From: JAHHUA01 sp036635475 | GTDB taxonomy: Bacteria > Bacillota > Clostridia > Oscillospirales > Ruminococcaceae | DNA length: 21,475 nucleotides | Assembly: GCA_036635475.1 (NCBI GenBank) | Contig: JAVWQH010000033.1 | Location: forward strand, 1 to 21,475 | Direction: 5' to 3' | Part shown: piece by piece, positions 15,067 through 21,475 of the stretch | Layout of the letters: every line of letters begins with the position of its first letter | Position numbering within the stretch: position 1 is the first letter of the stretch | Notes under the pieces: model-generated | Database searches by the model: none | What the model was told of the DNA's origin: nothing | The model's input: the letters and a program-made list of their open reading frames with translations, nothing else | Position numbers and translations under genes: made by a program

Positions 15067-15822
15067 ATGATTTATTTTGTTGGAGCAGGAAGCGGAGCAG
15101 TTGATTTAATAACTGTTCGTGGGGCAAAATTGCTTGAAAAAGCAGATGTTATTATTTATGCAGGAAGTTTAGTTAATCCTGAACTTTTGAGTTATGCAAA
15201 AAAGACTTGCGAAATTTTTAATAGCGCAACAATGACACTTGATGAAGTTATAAATGAAATGGACATAGCTGAAAAAGCGGGCAAAATGACAGTTCGTTTA
15301 CACACTGGCGACCCTTGTTTGTTTGGGGCAATAAGAGAGCAAATGGACAAGTTGACACCAATGGGATATAAATATGAGGTTGTTCCGGGGGTTTCAAGTT
15401 TTTGTGGTGCGGCGGCAGCAGTTGAGGGCGAATATACCCTCCCCAATGTAAGCCAAAGCGTTATTATCACAAGAATGGCGGGACGTACACCTGTTCCAGA
15501 AAAAGAAAATATCAGAAGTATGGCAGCTCATCAATGTTCAATGGTAATTTTTTTAAGCACAGGTTTGCTTGAGGAATTACAAGCTGAATTGATTGCCGGC
15601 GGATATCCTCCCAACACTTTAGCGGCAATTGTTTATAAAGCAACATGGCCTGACGAAAAGGTTATGAAATGCACAATAGAAACTTTGGCAAAAACCGCAA
15701 AGGACAACAATATAACAAAAACGGCATTAATCCTTGTTGGAAATTTTTTGGGCAATGAATATGACCTTTCTAAGCTATATGACCCAACTTTTTCAACGGA
15801 ATTTAGGCAGGCAAAAGAATAA
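15067..15822 (+). CDS. cbiF: Cobalt-precorrin-4 C11-methyltransferase CbiF
   Basis: SAM-dependent enzyme methylating C-11 of the cobalt corrin intermediate. It has 251 residues, with FVGAGSGAVDLITVRGAKLL at the N-terminus (the GAG(S/P)G version typical of CbiF/CobM), HTGDPCLFGAI in the middle and VPGVSSFCGAAAA. An AGGAG site precedes the ATG by about 7 bases. Its stop codon shares one base with the cbiG ATG (TAATG). Confidence 0.95.
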   Translation: MIYFVGAGSGAVDLITVRGAKLLEKADVIIYAGSLVNPELLSYAKKTCEIFNSATMTLDEVINEMDIAEKAGKMTVRLHTGDPCLFGAIREQMDKLTPMGYKYEVVPGVSSFCGAAAAVEGEYTLPNVSQSVIITRMAGRTPVPEKENIRSMAAHQCSMVIFLSTGLLEELQAELIAGGYPPNTLAAIVYKATWPDEKVMKCTIETLAKTAKDNNITKTALILVGNFLGNEYDLSKLYDPTFSTEFRQAKE

Positions 15823-16490
15823 TGAAAACTGAAATAATTTCATTTACAACAAGAGGATACGAACTTTCTAAAAAGCTTTTGGGACTGATTGATGGGGAAG
15901 TTCATATAAATACGGGTAGTAAAAAAACCGCTGAGATTTTGAATATCACTTATAAAAATCATAATGTTTGGACAAAGGAAAACTTCGACTTAGCGGATAA
16001 TTTAATCTTTATTGGAGCAACAGGCATTGCAATTAGAAGTGTTGCGCCCTTTTTGAAGTCAAAAACAACTGACCCAGCAGTTTTGGTAATTGACGAACGT
16101 GGAAGTTTTGTGATACCGATTTTGTCGGGGCATATTGGCGGAGCAAATAAGCTTGCGATTATGGTGAGCGAAAAACTTAATGCAACACCTGTTTTGACAA
16201 CGGCAACGGACGTCAACAATGTTTTTTCCATTGACAGTTGGGCAGTTGAACAGGGGCTGAAAGTTCACAACCCATATAAAATTAAAGATGTTTCCGCAAA
16301 AATCCTTGAGGGTGAAACAATCACAATAATGAGTGAAATTCCAATAAATGGTGATGTTCCAGATGGTGTAAAGATAATAAACTTTACAGATAATGACGTT
16401 TCAGACGTAAAAATAATAGCAAATGCTGTTGAAAAAAGCAGTTATTTAGTATTATTATATGATGATAATACTAAAAGTATAAGTTTTTGA
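15822..16490 (+). CDS. cbiG: CbiG, N-terminal and middle domains only (C-terminal domain absent)
   Basis: CbiG opens the delta-lactone ring of cobalt-precorrin-5A and releases acetaldehyde. The N-terminal domain is clear (FIGATGIAIRSVAPFLKSKT, about 64-83; LSGHIGGANKLA, about 101-112). The middle domain begins TTATDVNNVFSIDSWA (about 127-142). The protein stops at 222 residues, whereas full CbiG is around 350. The CbiG_C (CobE-like) domain, which usually follows with an IGIGCRRG-like motif, is missing. The stop lies 20 bp before cbiH, so no displaced or frameshifted remnant fits in the gap. The gene is in tight operon arrangement and otherwise intact, so I call it a gene and not a pseudogene. 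The missing domain may be encoded elsewhere or may be dispensable. Confidence 0.9.
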   Translation: MKTEIISFTTRGYELSKKLLGLIDGEVHINTGSKKTAEILNITYKNHNVWTKENFDLADNLIFIGATGIAIRSVAPFLKSKTTDPAVLVIDERGSFVIPILSGHIGGANKLAIMVSEKLNATPVLTTATDVNNVFSIDSWAVEQGLKVHNPYKIKDVSAKILEGETITIMSEIPINGDVPDGVKIINFTDNDVSDVKIIANAVEKSSYLVLLYDDNTKSISF

Positions 16491-16510
16491 GATAAGATGA
16501 GGAATTTAAT

Positions 16511-17251
16511 ATGAAAAAAATATTTGTTGTCGGCTTAGGGCCTGGCAACGAAAAATATATGACACAACAAGCAAGAGCTGCATTGGAAGAAAGTGATGTT
16601 CTTTGCGGATATACAGTTTATCTTGATTTGATAACCCATTTATACCCCGATAAAAAAGTCCTGACAACTCCTATGAAACAAGAAATTGAACGTTGCAATA
16701 TGGCTCTTCAAGAGGCAAGCGATGGAAAAACTGTTTCAATGGTTTGCAGCGGTGATGCCGGAGTTTATGGAATGGCTGGATTAATATATCAGCTTTCAGT
16801 GAATTATCCTCAGGTTGAGATTGAGATTGTTCCGGGAATTACTGCGGCTATGAGCGGTGCGGCTGTTTTGGGCGCACCACTAATTCACGATTTTGCTGTT
16901 ATTTCTTTGAGCGATTTGCTAACCCCTTGGGAAAAAATCGAAAAAAGAGTATCCTGTGCCGCTGAGGCTGATTTTGTTATATGTATTTATAATCCATCAA
17001 GCAAAAAAAGGCAGGATTATCTTCAAAAAGCTTGTGATATTATTATGCAGCACCAAAGTCCAAAAACAGTTGCAGGTATTGTTCGCAATATCGGACGTGA
17101 CGGACAAGAGGCGGTTATAACAACATTGGATAAACTGCGTGATATGGAAGTTGATATGTTCACAACTGTTTTTATAGGCAACTCAAGCACCATAGTTTTG
17201 GAGGGAAAAATGGTTACTCCAAGAGGCTATGAAAAAAGAATGAGTAAGTGA
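16511..17251 (+). CDS. cbiH: Cobalt-precorrin-3B C17-methyltransferase CbiH
   Basis: Ring-contracting SAM-dependent methyltransferase of the anaerobic pathway, working with the CbiG step to form the corrin skeleton. It has 246 residues, with VGLGPGNEKYMTQQARAALE at the N-terminus, CGYTVYLDLI, VCSGDAGVYGMAGL, VPGITAAMSGAAVLGAPL and IYNPSSKKRQDYL, all family-typical. GAGG lies 8 bases before the ATG. It is the last gene before the terminator. It is normal length, so the lost CbiG domain is not fused here. Confidence 0.95.
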   Translation: MKKIFVVGLGPGNEKYMTQQARAALEESDVLCGYTVYLDLITHLYPDKKVLTTPMKQEIERCNMALQEASDGKTVSMVCSGDAGVYGMAGLIYQLSVNYPQVEIEIVPGITAAMSGAAVLGAPLIHDFAVISLSDLLTPWEKIEKRVSCAAEADFVICIYNPSSKKRQDYLQKACDIIMQHQSPKTVAGIVRNIGRDGQEAVITTLDKLRDMEVDMFTTVFIGNSSTIVLEGKMVTPRGYEKRMSK

Positions 17252-17270
17252 TTAAAAATAACAACAGCAA

Positions 17271-17309
17271 AACAAGGTGATATCCCTTTGTGGATACCAC
17301 CTTGTTTTT
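17271..17309 (+). terminator. Terminator of the cobalamin operon, probably shared with the opposing M3 peptidase gene
   Basis: ACAAGGTG-A-TATCC pairs with GGATA-C-CACCTTGT (one A-C mismatch) around a 6-nt loop, followed by TTTT on the plus strand. On the minus strand the hairpin is followed by TTTTGCTGTTGTTATTTTT, so it can also stop transcripts from the convergent peptidase gene 60 bp away. Confidence 0.88.
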
Positions 17310-17369
17310 ATTGTACCAAAAGCTTATCAGAAACTTTTAGAATGTTTAGAATTTATTGATTTTTGGGTT

Positions 17370-19052
17370 TTACAATGTTTCAAGGGACTTTTCAACTGCT
17401 TTAGCAATGTCAATTAAAGCACCTGCTTCAAAAGGAACTTTTAGTCCAACAGAACGTACAAGGTCAGTAAATTTCAATGAACCGCCTTTTTTAGCTAGTT
17501 CAACGTATTTTTCCAATGATGCGTTATGGTCAATTTCAGCTAATTGCCAGAATTGCAATGCAATTGTTTGAGCCAAAACATAATCAATATAGTAAAATGG
17601 AGAGGAATATAGATGTTGTTGACGTTGCCACAAACAACCATCAGAATAAAATTCGATATTGTCAAAGTCGATGTATGGACGATAAATTCTCTCAAGTTCT
17701 GCCCATTTTTGGTTTCTTTCGTCAGGAGTAAGCTCAGGATTATCATAGATAATATGTTGGAAATGGTCAACCATTGTGCCGTATGAAAGGAATGATAGGC
17801 ATTTTTCAAGTTGAGAAATTTTATATTTTCTAATGTCAATATCATTAAAGAATTTGTTAAGTCCTGGCCAGAACAAAAATTCCATAGACATAGAGTGAAT
17901 TTCGCTGATATCCATAGTAGAACCTGTCATATAGCTGTTATCATTAAATCTTTGCAAGTAAAATTCAAAGCCATGACCAAACTCGTGGAAAGTTGTTGTG
18001 AGAGCTGTATCAGAGCCATTGTAGTTTAGGAAAACATATGGAGCATGTTCCAAAGGCACACAGAATGAATATGCACCAACTCTTTTTCCCACACGTTCAG
18101 GAGCATCATAGCACTCGTTGTCAATCATAAATTCGATGTATTCTTTCAAAGCAGGTGACAACATTGAAAAAACTTCTTTTGTTGCTTGAATCATTTTGTC
18201 AGAATCATCAAAAGCTTTTGGGTTTCCGTCAGCAAAGCAGTAGTTGTCATCATAAATTGCTATTTTTGAAACGCCAATACGTTCAGCTTGTTTTTCTTTA
18301 GCTTTAATGATAACAGGAACAATATCTTCAGCAATTTGCTTGCGGAAGTTAGCAACATCGTTTGGAGTATAGCTGTTGCGGTTTTGTCTAATATATCCAA
18401 GTTGAGTGAAGCTTTCAAATCCCATAGTATGAGCTTGAGCGGTACGATTTTTAACAAGTTTGTCATATGTACCCTCAAGAAAATCTTTTTGGGAACGGTA
18501 GAAATCGGAAAGAGCTTGAGTGGCAGCTTTTCTGATATTTCTGTCTTTATCAGTTGTTAATTTAGAAATTGCAGGAATAGTGTATTCTTTTCCATTATAT
18601 GAAACCATTGCGTTAGCATTAAATCTTTGATATTGAGAAACAAGTTCGTTTTCTTCTTCCATCAAAGGGATAATTTCTTTTGATATGGATTTTGAGTCAA
18701 ATTCCAAATTACTGATGAATATTTCACCATATTCGCCTTTAATTTCATCAAGAAATTTGCTTTTTAAAACAGCAGAACCAAAGTCAACAATGGAAGATGA
18801 ATATGTTGGACCAACTTTATCAAAAAAAGTTTGTTCATTTTTGTAATATTCTCCATTTATGTCAACGGTATTTCTAATGTAGCTCAGATTCATCATACTG
18901 CTAACTTGAATGAGTTTTGTGCGATAGTCAGCGATAATATCAATTTGTTCTTTTGCAGTTGTAGATGCCTCAAATTTTTGAGTTAGGTTGTTCATAAACT
19001 GGCAAGCGGCGTCCATATCCGGTCTTTCGTAGTGAAATTGAGAAAATTTCAT
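17370..19052 (-). CDS. M3-family oligoendopeptidase (PepF-like)
   Basis: A cytoplasmic zinc metallopeptidase that degrades short peptides. It has 560 residues. The catalytic motif HEFGH is at 356-360 (TTTFHEFGHGFEFY), and the third zinc ligand is Glu384 in MDISEIHSMSME. The long helical N-terminal domain is typical, and no signal peptide is present. The ATG used here has GAGG about 6-7 bases upstream; 15 further in-frame codons upstream would overlap the ribosome site and promoter. Family members include PepF/PZ-peptidases, some of which cut collagen-derived peptides. Such a link with the collagenase 15 kb away is speculation. Confidence 0.93.
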   Translation of the reverse strand: MKFSQFHYERPDMDAACQFMNNLTQKFEASTTAKEQIDIIADYRTKLIQVSSMMNLSYIRNTVDINGEYYKNEQTFFDKVGPTYSSSIVDFGSAVLKSKFLDEIKGEYGEIFISNLEFDSKSISKEIIPLMEEENELVSQYQRFNANAMVSYNGKEYTIPAISKLTTDKDRNIRKAATQALSDFYRSQKDFLEGTYDKLVKNRTAQAHTMGFESFTQLGYIRQNRNSYTPNDVANFRKQIAEDIVPVIIKAKEKQAERIGVSKIAIYDDNYCFADGNPKAFDDSDKMIQATKEVFSMLSPALKEYIEFMIDNECYDAPERVGKRVGAYSFCVPLEHAPYVFLNYNGSDTALTTTFHEFGHGFEFYLQRFNDNSYMTGSTMDISEIHSMSMEFLFWPGLNKFFNDIDIRKYKISQLEKCLSFLSYGTMVDHFQHIIYDNPELTPDERNQKWAELERIYRPYIDFDNIEFYSDGCLWQRQQHLYSSPFYYIDYVLAQTIALQFWQLAEIDHNASLEKYVELAKKGGSLKFTDLVRSVGLKVPFEAGALIDIAKAVEKSLETL

Positions 19053-19085
19053 AATGCACCTCACAAAAAATTTATTATGTATATA

Positions 19086-19114
19086 AGTATATACCAAAGT
19101 AATCTAAAAGTAAA
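19086..19114 (-). promoter_or_regulatory. Probable promoter of the M3 peptidase gene
   Basis: Minus strand: TTTACT (19109-19114, 4/6), a 17-base spacer, TATACT (19086-19091, 5/6). It lies about 35 bp before the ATG, so the leader would be about 27 nt. Confidence 0.5.
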
Positions 19115-19180
19115 TATCATAATAAAGGTTAAAATCTATAGGAAAAAATAAATTATACTGTAATTATATTTCCAACCCAG

Positions 19181-21430
19181 CTAAATACTTTCTATTAAAT
19201 ATTTTGCTGTGGTTGAGCAGTTGCATTTTAACATATCTTTGACTGTTCCCGAAAATAGCACAGTTCCGCCATTTATTCCGCCGCCCACACCAAGCTCAAC
19301 GATATAATCCGCCTGTTTCATAACATCAATGCTGTGAGCGATTATTATAAGTGTATTGCCGTTGTCGGTCATTTCATTGAAAAGGGTAATCAGTCGGTTA
19401 ATATCGTCAAGATGCAAGCCATCTGTTGGCTCATCTAGCACGAAAATTCGACCTTTTTCATTGAGTTTATCAGCAAGTTTAACTCTTTGAAGCTCTCCTC
19501 CCGAAAGAGTTGACATAGATTGATTAAGATGCAAATATCCAAGTCCAACTTTTTGAAGAGATAAAAGTTTTTGGGAAAAATCCATACTTTTGAAAAATTC
19601 GATAGCTTGATTAACAGATAAATCCATTATTTCCGCAATGTTTTTCCCATTATATTTGTATTGCAAAACCTCTTTTGAAAAGCGTTTTCCACCGCATATC
19701 TCACATTCGGTTTCGATTGCCTCCATAAATGCCATACCGGACACAATAATGCCTTTGCCTTGACAAGCAGGACAAGCTCCTTTTGAATTAAAGCTAAAAT
19801 ATGAGGCAGAAACTTTGTTTTCTTTTGCAAATAGGTTTCTTATTGGGTCCCATATTTCAAGATAAGTTGCGGGAGTTGAACGCATATTTATTCCAATATC
19901 TTTTTGCTTGATTGATATGATATTTTCGGGATAAACGTTTTGAAAATGCTCCATTAATGATGATTTTCCCGAGCCAGCAACACCTGCAATAACGCTCATA
20001 ACGCCTAAAGGCAATTTTACGTCAATGTTTTTGAGATTGTGCAAATTGGCATTTTTAATTTCAAACCAACCTGTTGGGGTGCGTAAATCGGATTTAATCG
20101 GTGTCTTGAGTTTGAGCAATTTTCCTGTGATATTATCGTTTCTTTGCAAGAGTTCATCATAGCTTCCCTCAAACATAATTTCTCCGCCTTTTGCCCCAGC
20201 ATATGGTCCCATATCAATGATGTGGTCAGCAAGTTTGATAATTTCTCTGTGATGTTCAACTATTAAAACAGTGTTGCCATGGTTTTTTAGCTTTATAAGT
20301 GAATTTTTCATAAGCTGAATGTCTTGAGGGTGCAAGCCTACACTCGGTTCGTCAAGCACATAAACCATATCGGTTATTGCGGAATTGATGTATTTTGCAA
20401 TTTTAATTCTCTGTGCTTCACCGCCGGACAATGTGTCCGTACCACGACTTAGTGCAAGATATTTTAATCCTATTTCCTCCAGTGCAGAAAGACGTTTAAT
20501 TATCTCTTTTTTCAGGTCAACTGCAAGAGGTTTGTCGATCGTTTTTATAAATTCAATTGCATCTTCAATAGGCATATCAGCAACATCTGTGATGCTTTTT
20601 CCGTTAATTTTGCAGCTTCTCACTTTGGGGTTGAGCCTTGTGCCATCACATTCAGGACAGGTGAAAGTTGAAACCATTTTTTCAAGAGTTTTTTTGTGAA
20701 GTTGTCCTTCTTTTGAGTTGATGATACTGCGATACATTCTGGGATAAATCCCTTCAAATTTAGCTGATTTAGGCCAGTTGCTTGGGGGATTTTTAAGTTT
20801 TATTTGTGGAGAATAGAGGAATAAATCCAGTTCTTCTTTTGAATAATCCTTGATTTTTTTATTTAAATCGAAAAGTCCGCTATAGGCATAGCGTTTCCAT
20901 CTCCACGCACCGGTTGTGAATGCGGGATAGTTAATAACGCCCTCATCATTTAAGCATTTATTGAAGTCCACAAGCTTGTGAATATCAAGGTCAGTGACAA
21001 TTCCAATGCCCTCGCAACGTTCACATTTGCCCGATGGGTGGTTGAAAGAAAAAGTATCGGAATAGCCAATAAAAGGCTCACCAACACGTGAAAATAGAAG
21101 TCTTAACAATGAATAAATATCAGTGTATGTACCAACAGTTGAACGGGAATTTCCGCTGGGCTTTTTTTGGTCAATGACAATTGTAACAGGCAAATTTTCT
21201 ATTTTTTCAACATTAGGTCTGCCATATTTGGGCAAATATTGTTGAATAAAGCTTGGGAAAGTTTCGTTTAGCTCACGTCTGGAAACAGCGGCGATTGTGT
21301 CAAGACAGAGGGAGGATTTTCCCGAGCCTGAAAGACCTGTAAAGACTGTTATTTTCTTCTTTGGAATTTTCACTGATATATGTTTTAAATTATTTTCATA
21401 TGCGTTTATAATATTAATAAATTCGTCCAT
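19181..21430 (-). CDS. UvrA-like ABC ATPase, class II (no UvrB-binding insert)
   Basis: A 749-residue paralogue of excinuclease subunit A (about 940). It has two ATPase halves: Walker A GLSGSGKS (32-39) and GVAGSGKS (483-490), signatures LSGGEAQRI (334-342) and LSGGELQRV (642-650), Walker B VYVLDEP (356-362) and IFVLDEP (662-668). Zinc-binding CxxC pairs occur at CERC (136), CPEC (258), CPAC (553) and CEIC (576). Only about 100 residues separate the first Walker A from CERC, so the UvrB-binding domain and first zinc module of true UvrA are missing. Such short forms (UvrA2/DrrC-type) are linked to tolerance of DNA-binding drugs, not to housekeeping repair. The ATG has AAGGAG 7 bases upstream. 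No regulator is visible inside the window, and I see no clear terminator after the stop. Confidence 0.92.
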   Translation of the reverse strand: MDEFINIINAYENNLKHISVKIPKKKITVFTGLSGSGKSSLCLDTIAAVSRRELNETFPSFIQQYLPKYGRPNVEKIENLPVTIVIDQKKPSGNSRSTVGTYTDIYSLLRLLFSRVGEPFIGYSDTFSFNHPSGKCERCEGIGIVTDLDIHKLVDFNKCLNDEGVINYPAFTTGAWRWKRYAYSGLFDLNKKIKDYSKEELDLFLYSPQIKLKNPPSNWPKSAKFEGIYPRMYRSIINSKEGQLHKKTLEKMVSTFTCPECDGTRLNPKVRSCKINGKSITDVADMPIEDAIEFIKTIDKPLAVDLKKEIIKRLSALEEIGLKYLALSRGTDTLSGGEAQRIKIAKYINSAITDMVYVLDEPSVGLHPQDIQLMKNSLIKLKNHGNTVLIVEHHREIIKLADHIIDMGPYAGAKGGEIMFEGSYDELLQRNDNITGKLLKLKTPIKSDLRTPTGWFEIKNANLHNLKNIDVKLPLGVMSVIAGVAGSGKSSLMEHFQNVYPENIISIKQKDIGINMRSTPATYLEIWDPIRNLFAKENKVSASYFSFNSKGACPACQGKGIIVSGMAFMEAIETECEICGGKRFSKEVLQYKYNGKNIAEIMDLSVNQAIEFFKSMDFSQKLLSLQKVGLGYLHLNQSMSTLSGGELQRVKLADKLNEKGRIFVLDEPTDGLHLDDINRLITLFNEMTDNGNTLIIIAHSIDVMKQADYIVELGVGGGINGGTVLFSGTVKDMLKCNCSTTAKYLIESI

Positions 21431-21475
21431 TTTTTGCTCCTTAAATCAGAAAGTTTCTACTTGTGCTAATTATTA

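Noticed and set aside
10745..17251. Possibility that the cobalamin genes are a nickel (NikMNQO) or aerobic cob pathway.
   Set aside because: The presence of CbiK, CbiL, CbiF, CbiG and CbiH and a cobalamin riboswitch fixes cobalt and the anaerobic route.
1..21475. Search by eye for CRISPR arrays, transposases, integrases, phage genes or toxin-antitoxin pairs.
   Set aside because: No regularly spaced repeats, terminal inverted repeats or recognisable proteins of these classes were seen. The genes have uniform composition and ordinary operon structure.

Overview
The window is low-GC DNA (roughly a third G+C by eye). It has strong AGGAGG-type ribosome binding sites, frequent TTG/GTG starts and tight gene overlaps. 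Ribosomal protein S21, an anaerobic (CbiK-type) cobalamin route, a clostridial-type collagenase and an M3 oligopeptidase all point to an anaerobic member of the Bacillota, most likely Clostridia. I cannot name the species from the sequence.

Layout. At 1-3.3 kb, on the minus strand, lie a complete tRNA-Ala(GGC), a secreted M9 collagenase-like metalloprotease (179-2401), a 67-residue single-pass membrane protein and rpsU. Most of these have recognisable promoters and hairpin terminators. At 3.5-6.2 kb, on the plus strand, a membrane-fusion (HlyD/MacA-like) adaptor is followed by a MacB/FtsX-like permease. The ATPase that normally accompanies them is absent. At 6.25-10.3 kb, a MarR-family regulator overlaps two half-size ABC exporter genes whose proteins form an evident asymmetric heterodimer. 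A canonical promoter and a palindrome at the start of the transcript suggest autoregulation.

At 10.3-17.3 kb there is a cobalamin operon. It has a near-consensus promoter, a cobalamin riboswitch, an intrinsic terminator, and then cbiM-N-Q-O (cobalt ECF transporter) and cbiK-L-F-G-H (cobalt insertion and part of the corrin-ring pathway), ending in a strong hairpin. When cobalamin is plentiful the riboswitch should stop transcription before cbiM, so cobalt import and ring synthesis are shut down together. Only part of the pathway is encoded here, and cbiG ends where its usual C-terminal domain should begin.

At 17.4-21.4 kb, on the minus strand, are an M3-family oligoendopeptidase and a short UvrA paralogue (class II type, no UvrB-binding insert).

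Most of the window is recognisable biology. The points most worth a second look are the ATPase-less adaptor/permease pair, the C-terminally short CbiG, the clustering of degenerate residues in one ATP site of the exporter pair, and the MarR operator. I found no CRISPR array, insertion sequence, prophage or clearly novel system.
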